From: Plasmodium brasilianum
Lineage: Eukaryota; Apicomplexa; Aconoidasida; Haemosporida; Plasmodiidae
Length of the DNA stretch: 64,000 nucleotides
NCBI RefSeq assembly: GCF_023973825.1
Contig: NC_090115.1
Location: forward strand, 806,001 to 870,000
Direction of reading: 5' to 3'
The notes below the pieces were generated by a model. That model had not been told where the DNA came from, did no database searches, and saw nothing but the letters and a program-made list of their open reading frames with translations. Numbering within the stretch: position 1 is the first letter of the stretch; each line of letters starts with the position of its first letter. Of the stretch, positions 34,391 through 44,325 are shown piece by piece. Position numbers and translations under genes: made by a program.

Positions 34391-37300
34391 TTAAATGAAA
34401 TTATTTTGCTTTTCTCTTAAAAAATACTTTTTATGTGCTTGAACATTTTGTTCCTTCGATCCCGTTTTACCGAGTTTATAACTTTTAAATCTGGTGTAGA
34501 TATATTTTTCATTGTTCTTATAAGGTGTAAATGAATTAGCGTTTGTATTGTCGTCATTTTCATTTTTTATTATGTTCTTATCATTAACTTTTTTATTTGT
34601 TCTTTCTAAGAAGTAGGAAACAAATTCTCCTTTTCCTCTATAAATTATGCAGGTTAGTTTCATATAGCCTTTTTTCCTAGCTAATTTATGTACACATATT
34701 TTGGGTATTTTAACCACACCTTTTGATGTATAATATTTGACTAGTCCACTCCAGTCATTATAAAAATTACGCGTTTTATATAAAGTGCTAATCTTGTTAA
34801 TTTTTTCTCCTTGTCCTTTTTGATTCGAAGGAAATTTCATTATTTTTCTGTTGTTTTTATTCTCTGTGTCTCTTTGATTTTGTACTTCCATTATATTTCC
34901 CAAATTACCTTGTCCCATGTATTCACAGCTTCTCTCTATTTCCTTATTTATTAATTTGTACTTATTTATTTTCACATTTTGTATATGATCGTTTTTCATA
35001 TTTTCTATTTTCTTATTTTTTATAATTAACCGTTTACTATGATAATGTGTAAGAACATCTTCATTTTGTCTTTCATTCTTGTTTTTCAGTATTTTTTGTA
35101 TGATACCTTGTGATAAAAAATCAGTGTAGTCACATTCGTTAATAATCTTATTGTATAAATCGTACAGTGAGTATACTCTTTTTACATTTGGTGTTATTCC
35201 TTGTTCCTTCCTTAAGGTCATATATCCTTTAATTATTTTTTGTTCTGGGTTTAATTTATTAAAACTATTTGGGCAGTTTATTCTTTCCTTTTTAACATGT
35301 TCCACTATATTTTTCTCGCCCTTTAACTTGTTCATATCTTTTCTTGCCGCACCGTTACTGTCATCGTCACCACTGCAGTTGCCGTAATCGTTGTAGTTAC
35401 CGTTACTGTTCTTGTCGTTGCTACTATTATTGTTACTATTACCATTATGAATGTCAAGATTCATTACATGAACCAGGTTCAATTCATTTTGCTTTGCATT
35501 GAGGAATTCCTTTTTTTCTTTTTCACCTTCATTTTCACTCCTTATAGTGCTGTTTATTTTTTCTTCTCTGATAACTGAAGTGGTATTCATTTCATATTCT
35601 GTTGCAAAGCTGTATGTTTTCGCATAACTTTTGGGTACTATCTCTTCTGTACATTCAAAACTGTTTATCTTATAGTACGTTTCCGCAACGTTATTTGAAG
35701 AAATATTTTTGTCGTCCTTTGCTTCATATACATTTTCATTTAAGTCATTTCTAAAGGATCCATTAAACGAAGTGTTTGCATACATATCCTCTGTTGAACT
35801 GTTTTTATTTTGAAAACAGCTAGTGTTACACAATAGATCATTTTGCAAGTTGTCTACATCATGCTGTTCACAATTGTCAGGAATTTTGCTTTCACCAAAG
35901 GAACCATCGCTAGCTTTTAACGTCGTGCTTTGAATATTGTTAACTCTATTTGTTGACTCATTCTTATTAATATGCTCACTCTCATAAATATAATGAGCAA
36001 TGTGATCATCCGCAGAGTCATTAATTTTGCTATTTAGGTAACTGCTTTGTTTAGAAATGTGTATGCCATAATTATCATTATGGCCTTTGTAACTCCTATT
36101 TTGCGCATTCATTTCGTTTGCTTCATATTGCTGTATACTGGCATTTCTCGCTTTCTCCATTTCTTTCTTATACGAATAGTATCTTTGTTCCCAGTTTCTC
36201 TGGTTGTTATATCCATCTTCAATTTGTTGATTACAATGTAAATCTTTTTCATAGCTTTGATCAACTATTACCAATGGATTTTTTCTCTTCCTTTCTCTTT
36301 TCTTCTTCACAATTGTATTAATAGGATCAGTAAGAATTATACTATCACCGTTGTTTAGTGAGCAGGATTGTTGTTCTAACGGATTTAATAGAACAGATTT
36401 CATCAATGAGTTTGTTATTTCGAATGCTGTTTTGTTGTTGTTATCACTATATAAAATTTTTCCATCACTTTTAAGTTCCTTTTTAACTTGTTGTAAAAAT
36501 GCAACAGATTTTTTCTGCGCTGTCATAGCCCCATATATATCTGCGCTAAATACTTTAACCTGAAATTTTCCCATGTAATTATAACATAATATATACTTCC
36601 TTCCTTTCATAAGTAAACTGTTTATATTTTTATTCGTTGATGCGAACTTTTTTTTTCTTAAAAAGGAAATGTTGTTTAGATCTTTGCTTGCCATTTTGCT
36701 TGTCACTTTGTTTTCCATTTTACTTGTCATTTTGCTTGCCATTTTGTTCGTCCCTTTGCTGGATCTTTTATAAACCCTTTTATTGACCCCTCTATAGGTC
36801 CCCTTATTGGATTCTCGGTTTATCTCTTTATTGATCCGTTTACTTACCCGCTTTTTGGTTCCTTTACCAAACCTTTTGCCTATTTTTTTTCTTATTTTTT
36901 TATAGGCTCCCCTCTTAGCTCCTCTACGACTTACTCTACTGTGCTCTTCACCAATACATGTACTGTTATCCTTACAGGCTTCTTTATTGCCCTCTTTTTT
37001 CATGCAGATGTTGATTTCTCTGCAATTTGTTTTATTGTCCTCTTCATTAATCTGAATGTTGTTCTTTTGGCTATTCTGAACATTGCCAATTTCGTTAATC
37101 TGAATGTTGTCCTTTTGGCTATTCTGAACATTGCCAATTTCGTTAATCTGAAAATTGTCTCTTTCGTTATGCTGAATGTTAATCTCTTTATTGGCTTCTT
37201 CATTGTCTTCTTCGTTCATCCGTTCACATTCCCCCTCATTAGTCCCTTCTTCATATCCCCCTTGCGTGTACTCCTCATAAAGGCTTTTTCCTTTTCTGTT

Positions 37301-40300
37301 ACTCATGATAGGAATTTTTTTTGATATAAGGATATTTTTCCTTTTAATAACATTTTTATTCCTTTTTTTGTATTTCGTCATTTTTTTTTTATTTCTCATG
37401 AATATTTTCTTGTCATCCTGCATCTCATTTTCTCCCTCATTTGTATTGTCATAATCAATGAACATATTTTTCCTTTTATTATTGTAATAAAAATGATAAT
37501 TCTGAAAGTTTTTCCTATTTTTATACTTTTTTGTTCTTGTCATTCTTTTGTGTGTATTGTCCATTGGAGTTAATTTGTTGTGATTTACATTACTGATAGG
37601 GTCTGTAAAATAAAATTCATCATCTAATACATTTTTGTAATCATTTGATAGGAACAAAATTTCATAAATTGTAGCATCATCAGACGTGTAGTATCCTTTC
37701 ATTAATATATCATCATCTCTATAATAGTCTATCTTACTAATAAAATAATTAACATTTCTATTGCTATAATTTTTATGTATCTCACTATCACAATAATGGT
37801 CAATAATTTGAAAATAGTTCGTTTTGTGATTATTAGTGTAATTACTAATAATTCTATCTTGCACTTTTTGATAAGATAGATTATTAACATTCTTAACCTG
37901 TTCATACATCTTGATAAAATTTTGAATATTTTCATCACATATAATTGATTTAACATTTTCTAAACATTTTAAATATAAAAAATAAAAGGTTCTATTTAAA
38001 AAAAAATCGTAATAACAAATCTTATTTATTTTAACTTCAGCATTTTGAATATTTTTTAATTTACTTTCCAGGATTTGATAAAATTGATTAGTTATATAAA
38101 ATAGATTTGTATATTTCTGAAATTTGTAAGTAGTAACTGTAACTCCATTAAACATACTTTGATTTTTCATATTTTCTATATTAAACCTCACATTATTTAG
38201 GAAAAAAAAGGATGAGTTATTGCAATCATATATATTTTCATAACTACTTGTGCATATGTCTAAAAAGTCTTCACCCTTTGCTACCTTATTTTTAAAAAGT
38301 TTTTTTTTTTTACTTGTTAGAATTCTAATATTTTTAAAACTAGAATTAATTCTATCAATATAATTTCGTATTTCTTCTTCTTCTTTTAAACCTCCCAAAT
38401 TTTTATAAAAATCAATAGATAGACATACGGCAACATCAAAACCAAATCTCTGAGTCGAAAATTTCCTGAAAGTATATCCTTTATTTTTGTTAATCCATGA
38501 AACAATGACATTTCTTTTTTTCTTATCATATATATAATTAACATTAGAATTTTCGTCTTTATTTATATTTACCTTTCCTACGGTCATATTAAATAATTTA
38601 CTTTTTGCATCTTTTTCATATGAAAAGACATTATTATTTTCCAAATGATCCGGATTAATTCCTAAGGATCTTAAAAAGTTTAAAGCAATTTTTTTGGCTG
38701 TTGCATGTCCAAATCGTTGAGCTGAAAAATATTTACTTTTAATCGCATCAGTATAATCATCCTTATAATATATTACTAAATTACGAATATTAGAATCGTA
38801 AAATATGAATGGGAACTTTTCATTTTTTAATATATCCCCTTTAATACTTTGAACCGAATCATAATTCCTATAGTAATCCATCATACTTACATTATTTATT
38901 TTAGTACAATCCCCTAACTTGGTTCCACTATGTTCTGTCAACGCTGCTCTTGGTGTAGATTCACTTATTACAGATAACTCACAGTTTGAGTTAACATTTG
39001 AATCATTACTAGGATGAAGTTCTTCCTTTGTTTTTTGAAATGACTGATCCAATGTTTCATTAGTTAAAGGAAGAAGATCATTATTTTCATCATTGTTGTT
39101 GACGATATTGCTGATGATGTCATTAATGATGTTACTACTTTTTGCACTCTTCCCCTTAATGCATTTTTTTTTTCTTTTTTTTTCTGGCATCAGCTTGCTT
39201 TCACTTAATGAATAATTAATTTTTATATCGTTTAGGGACTTCGTTTTTCGTTTTTTTCTTGATATTTGTATCAGCTTTGGTCTTTTTTGCTTTTTCAATT
39301 TTTTTCTTCCCATTACTGAGTCATATTCATATATTTCATTCCTTCTTCCATCGTATATAGAGTCAATACTATGTTCCGAATAATTGCACTGAATATCATA
39401 GCATGATTTGCTCCTTGTAAGGTAGCTATTTCCACAGTTTTTATTGTTATTTATAGAAGCAGCACAACATGAATCTTTACTTCCGCTGCCACTGTTACTG
39501 TTACCGCCGCATTTGACATTACTGCTGCTGTTACTGCTGTCTTTGAAGTTATTATTTCCATTTCCTTCTTTTACATTGCTGCAAGCATTAATACCATTCG
39601 GAACGTAAGAAGTAGCAGCAACTGTGGAAAAAGTAGCAGTGACAGCATCATTGGGGGTATTGCTAAAATCATTATTATGCACATTAATGTCAATATACAA
39701 ATGATCCTTATTCGACCTCTTTAAGCAAAGAACATTTGCCTTGTTATTTGTATTTAATTGTTTGTTTGGAGTTGATCCATATAAGCAATTATACGTGTCA
39801 AGCTTAATGTCTTTATCACATGAAAAATTATTACTGCATCTTATATTAGACGAACTACTTTCCTTTTCACTGGTGTTTTCATTATTAAATGATATTGAAT
39901 CCTCTATGCATTCATAGCAATTTTGTTCCTTGTAGTATTTAGTTAAATTGGTATTTACATTTTTAGACATTTTGTTTCTAAAAACACCAATTTGTTCATA
40001 TGTATTTGAATTAGTATTATTTACTTCATCCTTATCATCTTCTAATAAAATATAATTATTTTCATGTGCAGTGCATTTTAGAGAGTTGTGATTTGTACTA
40101 CCATTTCCCATAATGAATAACGTTCTCTTGTCTTCACCCTTTTGTACATAATTTTTTTGTGATATCATATTATAATTAAAATTACCTGGTGCACTATCAC
40201 TCTGTTTGATATGGTAATTATTTCCTTTTTCTATACTATGAATACTATTCCTATGTAATATATTTCTATTTTTGAATAAATTACTTTTTCCACTTAAACC

Positions 40301-43300
40301 ATTTGATATAGGCATGTTCATATCCCATTTGGGTACTTCTTTTTTTAGATTAATGTTTGAGTTAATAAAAGAGTTTTCCAAAATTGACATAGGTCTTCTA
40401 TCTTGATCTATCATATGATGTAGAATCTTAGTTTTATTTATTTTATTCAAACTATCGCATATTTCGTTATTTGTTAAATTATCATCTTGGTTATGATTGT
40501 CAACAAAATATTTATCTTTTACCTTTGAACGGTCATTGAAAGGAATAGTATTATAATTATTTACTTCATTTTTTATTAATAGAATCAAATTACTATCTAT
40601 TTTATTCTGTACATTTTTTATAAAATTTTCTTCGAAATTATTTTCTTCTATAATATTTGGATAAGGGGGGTGATGATTGATAAACTCAAAAGTTTTTTTC
40701 CTATTACATTTTACACTTTTGTCGGACGAATTAAGAATACGAATAGAGTTACTAGCATTTGTATTTGAATTAATATCATGTAAGGATGGTGGAGCTATAG
40801 TTTGCATTTTGACGTTGTTATTGTTGATACTACAACATTTTACAAAATTTTTATTTTTTTCATTATGAAAATCATCATATTTGCTATTCGAATATATTTG
40901 ATTATGCTTTTTATTATAATTGCTACTAGTGCCGCAACTACCATCGCTCCTACTACAACTACTACCACCGCTACTACTGCGGCTACTATTACCTCTAATA
41001 TTACCACTAATATTACCACTGCTTCTGTTACTATTGTCATCGCTGTAATTATGCCTGTACATGTTGCACTTAAAGTTAGCATTATATTTTTCCGGGCTGT
41101 AAATATTACTTCTACTTTCCGAATGGGAAGCGCATCTTAAAGTTGCTGAATGATTACTAGCTCTTTGTTGCTCATGTACATCACTGTTCACATATGTTGT
41201 ATTGGTGCTGTTTTTAAAATTACTATCTTCATATACTGGAGGAAGAGTGGTAGAAAGGTTGTTGATATTATTTTTACTACAGAAAGAGTTATTGTAAATT
41301 TTGTTCTTTCGTACATTATTTTCAATTGTTATATCTTTATTCTTATAATTATTTAAAAATAAATTGCTTTTTTTTTTAACCTCATGTATTATATCGTTTA
41401 ACGAATCAAATATATGATAATTATTTTTTTTCCAATTATGGTAAACATCATTTTTATTTGATAAATTATGGATAGGAAAAGTTATATTATTACTACTTGA
41501 GTATAAATTTTTTTCTTTACATTTATTTTGATGGTCTTTTTTTTCAATTTCATCTGAAGAAAAGTTATTTTTGATATCATCTGAACTGTTAATGTGTTTA
41601 TTCAAAATTTCATCATACAAATTACTTACTTCATTACGAAGGGGCCTTTCATCATAACACATTGTTTGCTTGACTGATTCTTCGTTATAGTCTCTTTCGT
41701 CAGTTCTGTTCTTTCTGTAATGCTCCCCCTCATAGTAACTTCTATTATGATAATTACTGTTTCTTTTGTCATATCCGCTACTGCTTTTACAACCATAGCT
41801 ACTGTCTTTATCCCCATCGCTATTGTTTTTACCTCCATAGATACTGTCTTTATCTAAATCGATATTGTTTTTACCTCCATAGATACTGTCTTTATCTAAA
41901 TCGCTATTGTTTTTACCTCCATAGATACTGTCTTTATCTAAATCGATATTGTTTTTACCTCCATAGATACTGTCTTTATCTAAATCGATATTGTTTTTAC
42001 CTCCATAGATACTGTCTTTATCTAAATCGATATTGTTTTTACCTCCATAGATACTGTCTTTATCTAAATCGCTATTGTTTTTACCTCCATAGATACTGTC
42101 TTTATCTAAATCGCTATTGTTTTTACCTCCATAGATACTGTCTTTATCTAAATCGCTACTGTCTTTACCTCCATCCCTAACGTCTTTATTTGCGTCGCTG
42201 TTATTTTTATCATCTCCATTACTGTTATCTTTGTCGTTGTTATCCTCATCATCACTGTTACTATCATTGTAACTATCGTCGCCATTATAGATTCTATTGC
42301 AATTATGATTAATGGAGTAACTCTTCTTCTGAATATTATGAATGTTGCTGTAATTGTCACTGTACCTGTTCTCATGGTATATATTATTACTGCTACTATG
42401 GTTACTAATGCCACGTCCTATTTTTTCCTCCTGTTCATAATTATTATACGGTATACGCATTGATACATTATTAAAAAATTTATATTCGCAACTAATGTTT
42501 TTCGAAGCTTGTTTGATGAGATCACTTCTAGGTATGTTCACTTTGATGTCATTATTGTTCGGTTTACCACTGCTGTTAGGGGTTATTGTGTCTTCCGCAA
42601 TTTTGTTATTTCTATTATTTGTACTATTATTAGTACCATTATTCATACCATTGCTACTGCCATTAACATTATTATTTTTACTTTGAGCATCGTTATGACT
42701 GTACTTATAAAGAGTGTTCTGTACATGTGACTTACTATTGAAATTTTTGTTGTGAATAACCCTATTTTCCTTTTTACGTATATCTTCATAATTCGTATTA
42801 TTCGACAATTGAAAATTTTCTTTATTATTAATAAATTTTGAATGATAAAAATTCATACCAAGATTTTTTTTTTTTTCATCTATGAAATTGTTGAGGCAAC
42901 ATTTTGGATAAAAGGTTTTGTTTTCATCGCTTATATAATTTCTTCTTTTTATTTGAGTTTTTTCATTTAATATGTTAAGGTTATTTGGAGTGTTGATATT
43001 TTTAGCAGAGGGTAAATCATCTTGTTCACTGTTTAAATTATTGGTAAGGTTTTCTATGCCTTTTCCAAATTGATGATATATAGAATTTTTCTTATTCATA
43101 TATACAGGAGTTTTATTGTAATATTTTTCATTCATTTTTTCATCGTGCTCATAAATGTTATTCATATAATTGAATTTATTATTATTCATAGAACTGACGC
43201 TATTTTTCTTTATATAATAAGGATCATCTCCAAATGCGTTTAAATTAGCATTGATGATATTTTCATTCACACTATAATTATATTCATCACTCTCCTTATT

Positions 43301-44062
43301 GTTACAATTCTTGTTGTCATAAAATTTGTGCATCTTATTGTTTTTATATTCTCGGATAACATTATTTAAGTTGAAATTTTGAACTATACTATTGGTGCTG
43401 CATTTTTTGCTAGAAAAGTTATTATTACTAGAAGTACATAACCTTAAGCACATATTTTTATTTAAAACATCGCATGTATATTCATTTTCAGAATTATTTA
43501 AATGATACTTGTTAATATCAAATTTCTCATTGTCATTTTTTGTCTCTTTCGACATAAGAATATATTCTTTATTTGAGGCCAAATGAATATGATTATTAAT
43601 TTTTTCTTTTTTATCATAGGTTTCAGACATATATGATTTAACAACATAAAAAATGGAATATTTATTTTTGTTTTTCCCATTCTTATCTACAATATTTCGC
43701 GGTTCACCCGTTGTGTATTCATTTTTATTATTTTTATCATCTATATTAACGTTATTGGTTCCTTCTGATGGTTTTCCATTATCTTTACTTTTACATTTTT
43801 CATCGCATGATACATAGTCCTTTTTTAGCTCATTCATTTTTTTTTGCGATTTAACCTTATAAGAGTTTATTAATGGGCATGAATTATATCCATCTTTATT
43901 TTTACAATTTTTGTCTAAAAAATTAGACGCGCTTGTTTTAAGAACGCCATTATTACATGTTATTTTGTTTCTAGTGTTCCTTATAACGATTGAACTTCTT
44001 TCTTTCTTTTTTTCAGTATTCCTGCGTCTTAAGTTATAAAATTCTTTAATGTCTCTTCCCAT
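34391..44062 (-). CDS. Very large protein with three divergent AP2-like modules
   Basis: The single exon encodes 3,223 residues. It starts at the first ATG after an in-frame TAA 9-11 nt upstream. Three segments fit the AP2 pattern of three strands plus a helix. Module 1 (about residues 1748-1806) contains YYKDDY and FSAQRFGHATAKKIALNFL. Module 2 (about 1836-1890) contains RNVIVSWINKNKGYTFRKF and STQRFGFDVAVCLSIDFY. Module 3 (about 2484-2530) contains KYILCYNYMGKFQVKVF and SADIYGAMTAQKKSVAFL. The rest is hydrophilic Asn/Ser/Lys-rich linker with basic clusters likely to act as nuclear signals, a 14-residue tandem array, 16-residue repeats and a Lys-rich SKM-type array. No ACDC domain or signal peptide was seen. 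The inferred role is a nuclear ApiAP2-type regulator. No P. falciparum name is assigned, and the modules are divergent enough to need profile confirmation. Confidence 0.75.
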   Translation of the reverse strand: MGRDIKEFYNLRRRNTEKKKERSSIVIRNTRNKITCNNGVLKTSASNFLDKNCKNKDGYNSCPLINSYKVKSQKKMNELKKDYVSCDEKCKSKDNGKPSEGTNNVNIDDKNNKNEYTTGEPRNIVDKNGKNKNKYSIFYVVKSYMSETYDKKEKINNHIHLASNKEYILMSKETKNDNEKFDINKYHLNNSENEYTCDVLNKNMCLRLCTSSNNNFSSKKCSTNSIVQNFNLNNVIREYKNNKMHKFYDNKNCNNKESDEYNYSVNENIINANLNAFGDDPYYIKKNSVSSMNNNKFNYMNNIYEHDEKMNEKYYNKTPVYMNKKNSIYHQFGKGIENLTNNLNSEQDDLPSAKNINTPNNLNILNEKTQIKRRNYISDENKTFYPKCCLNNFIDEKKKNLGMNFYHSKFINNKENFQLSNNTNYEDIRKKENRVIHNKNFNSKSHVQNTLYKYSHNDAQSKNNNVNGSSNGMNNGTNNSTNNRNNKIAEDTITPNSSGKPNNNDIKVNIPRSDLIKQASKNISCEYKFFNNVSMRIPYNNYEQEEKIGRGISNHSSSNNIYHENRYSDNYSNIHNIQKKSYSINHNCNRIYNGDDSYNDSNSDDEDNNDKDNSNGDDKNNSDANKDVRDGGKDSSDLDKDSIYGGKNNSDLDKDSIYGGKNNSDLDKDSIYGGKNNIDLDKDSIYGGKNNIDLDKDSIYGGKNNIDLDKDSIYGGKNNSDLDKDSIYGGKNNIDLDKDSIYGGKNNSDGDKDSSYGCKSSSGYDKRNSNYHNRSYYEGEHYRKNRTDERDYNEESVKQTMCYDERPLRNEVSNLYDEILNKHINSSDDIKNNFSSDEIEKKDHQNKCKEKNLYSSSNNITFPIHNLSNKNDVYHNWKKNNYHIFDSLNDIIHEVKKKSNLFLNNYKNKDITIENNVRKNKIYNNSFCSKNNINNLSTTLPPVYEDSNFKNSTNTTYVNSDVHEQQRASNHSATLRCASHSESRSNIYSPEKYNANFKCNMYRHNYSDDNSNRSSGNISGNIRGNSSRSSSGGSSCSRSDGSCGTSSNYNKKHNQIYSNSKYDDFHNEKNKNFVKCCSINNNNVKMQTIAPPSLHDINSNTNASNSIRILNSSDKSVKCNRKKTFEFINHHPPYPNIIEENNFEENFIKNVQNKIDSNLILLIKNEVNNYNTIPFNDRSKVKDKYFVDNHNQDDNLTNNEICDSLNKINKTKILHHMIDQDRRPMSILENSFINSNINLKKEVPKWDMNMPISNGLSGKSNLFKNRNILHRNSIHSIEKGNNYHIKQSDSAPGNFNYNMISQKNYVQKGEDKRTLFIMGNGSTNHNSLKCTAHENNYILLEDDKDEVNNTNSNTYEQIGVFRNKMSKNVNTNLTKYYKEQNCYECIEDSISFNNENTSEKESSSSNIRCSNNFSCDKDIKLDTYNCLYGSTPNKQLNTNNKANVLCLKRSNKDHLYIDINVHNNDFSNTPNDAVTATFSTVAATSYVPNGINACSNVKEGNGNNNFKDSSNSSSNVKCGGNSNSGSGSKDSCCAASINNNKNCGNSYLTRSKSCYDIQCNYSEHSIDSIYDGRRNEIYEYDSVMGRKKLKKQKRPKLIQISRKKRKTKSLNDIKINYSLSESKLMPEKKRKKKCIKGKSAKSSNIINDIISNIVNNNDENNDLLPLTNETLDQSFQKTKEELHPSNDSNVNSNCELSVISESTPRAALTEHSGTKLGDCTKINNVSMMDYYRNYDSVQSIKGDILKNEKFPFIFYDSNIRNLVIYYKDDYTDAIKSKYFSAQRFGHATAKKIALNFLRSLGINPDHLENNNVFSYEKDAKSKLFNMTVGKVNINKDENSNVNYIYDKKKRNVIVSWINKNKGYTFRKFSTQRFGFDVAVCLSIDFYKNLGGLKEEEEIRNYIDRINSSFKNIRILTSKKKKLFKNKVAKGEDFLDICTSSYENIYDCNNSSFFFLNNVRFNIENMKNQSMFNGVTVTTYKFQKYTNLFYITNQFYQILESKLKNIQNAEVKINKICYYDFFLNRTFYFLYLKCLENVKSIICDENIQNFIKMYEQVKNVNNLSYQKVQDRIISNYTNNHKTNYFQIIDHYCDSEIHKNYSNRNVNYFISKIDYYRDDDILMKGYYTSDDATIYEILFLSNDYKNVLDDEFYFTDPISNVNHNKLTPMDNTHKRMTRTKKYKNRKNFQNYHFYYNNKRKNMFIDYDNTNEGENEMQDDKKIFMRNKKKMTKYKKRNKNVIKRKNILISKKIPIMSNRKGKSLYEEYTQGGYEEGTNEGECERMNEEDNEEANKEINIQHNERDNFQINEIGNVQNSQKDNIQINEIGNVQNSQKNNIQINEEDNKTNCREINICMKKEGNKEACKDNSTCIGEEHSRVSRRGAKRGAYKKIRKKIGKRFGKGTKKRVSKRINKEINRESNKGTYRGVNKRVYKRSSKGTNKMASKMTSKMENKVTSKMASKDLNNISFLRKKKFASTNKNINSLLMKGRKYILCYNYMGKFQVKVFSADIYGAMTAQKKSVAFLQQVKKELKSDGKILYSDNNNKTAFEITNSLMKSVLLNPLEQQSCSLNNGDSIILTDPINTIVKKKRERKRKNPLVIVDQSYEKDLHCNQQIEDGYNNQRNWEQRYYSYKKEMEKARNASIQQYEANEMNAQNRSYKGHNDNYGIHISKQSSYLNSKINDSADDHIAHYIYESEHINKNESTNRVNNIQSTTLKASDGSFGESKIPDNCEQHDVDNLQNDLLCNTSCFQNKNSSTEDMYANTSFNGSFRNDLNENVYEAKDDKNISSNNVAETYYKINSFECTEEIVPKSYAKTYSFATEYEMNTTSVIREEKINSTIRSENEGEKEKKEFLNAKQNELNLVHVMNLDIHNGNSNNNSSNDKNSNGNYNDYGNCSGDDDSNGAARKDMNKLKGEKNIVEHVKKERINCPNSFNKLNPEQKIIKGYMTLRKEQGITPNVKRVYSLYDLYNKIINECDYTDFLSQGIIQKILKNKNERQNEDVLTHYHSKRLIIKNKKIENMKNDHIQNVKINKYKLINKEIERSCEYMGQGNLGNIMEVQNQRDTENKNNRKIMKFPSNQKGQGEKINKISTLYKTRNFYNDWSGLVKYYTSKGVVKIPKICVHKLARKKGYMKLTCIIYRGKGEFVSYFLERTNKKVNDKNIIKNENDDNTNANSFTPYKNNEKYIYTRFKSYKLGKTGSKEQNVQAHKKYFLREKQNNFI
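36660..36850 (-). repeat. Degenerate Lys-rich short repeats in AP2-like protein
   Basis: On the coding strand the segment encodes a chain of short basic units such as SKGTNKMASKMTSK and SKMENKVTSKMASK. It contributes a very basic region just before AP2-like module 3, and could bind DNA nonspecifically or act in nuclear import. Confidence 0.7.
37040..37170 (-). repeat. 16-residue (48-bp) repeats in AP2-like protein
   Basis: There are two nearly identical 48-bp units plus partial copies. The coding strand reads NIQINEIGNVQNSQK followed by D or N. They lie in the linker between AP2-like modules 2 and 3. Confidence 0.75.
41820..42170 (-). repeat. 14-residue (42-bp) tandem repeat array in AP2-like protein
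   Basis: Eight near-perfect 42-bp units encode DKDSIYGGKNN followed by SDL or IDL, flanked by degenerate copies (DKDSSYGCK on one side, DGGKDSSDL on the other). The core motif recurs exactly every 42 bp (first at 41832, last at 42126 on the plus strand). The only regular variation is Ser versus Ile at one position, which indicates recent expansion or homogenisation. Confidence 0.9.
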
Positions 44063-44070
44063 TTTGTTCT

Positions 44071-44325
44071 GTTACAACTTGGCTTGTTTCGTTATGTTAC
44101 AACTTCGTTCGTTCAGTTCTGTTACAACTTGGCTTGTTTCGTTATGTTACAACTTCGTTCGTTCAGTTCTGTTACAACTTGGCTTGTTTCGTTATGTTAC
44201 AACTTCGTTCGTTCAGTTCTGTTACAACTTCACTTGTTTAATTCTGTTACAACTTCACTTGTTTAATTCTGTTACAACTTCACTTGTTTAATTCTGTTAC
44301 AACTTCACTTGTTTAATTCTGTTAC
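44071..44325. repeat. 25-bp tandem satellite upstream of the AP2-like gene
   Basis: Ten consecutive 25-bp units start at 44071, each beginning GTTACAACTT, followed by a partial copy. The first six alternate two variants as three exact 50-bp dimers (44071-44220). The last four are a third variant (44221-44320). The array starts 8 bp upstream of the ATG of the minus-strand gene, so it forms its immediate 5' leader or core promoter. Because 25 is not a multiple of 3 and the plus strand lacks stops within the unit, artefactual repeat proteins appear there. Confidence 0.95.

Noticed and set aside
34600..34760. Fourth AP2-like module near the C terminus of the giant protein
   Set aside because: The segment around YYTSKGVVKIP and KKGYMKLTCIIYRGKG is basic and strand-like but lacks the glycine-aromatic helix signature.
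44049..44291. Plus-strand open frames encoding a repeated Cys/Tyr/Phe-rich peptide
   Set aside because: They are produced only by the 25-bp satellite, whose unit lacks stops on this strand. No start context, splice sites or extension outside the repeat.
44071..44325. CRISPR-like array
   Set aside because: The repeats are contiguous with no unique spacers, and the genome is eukaryotic. It is a tandem satellite.
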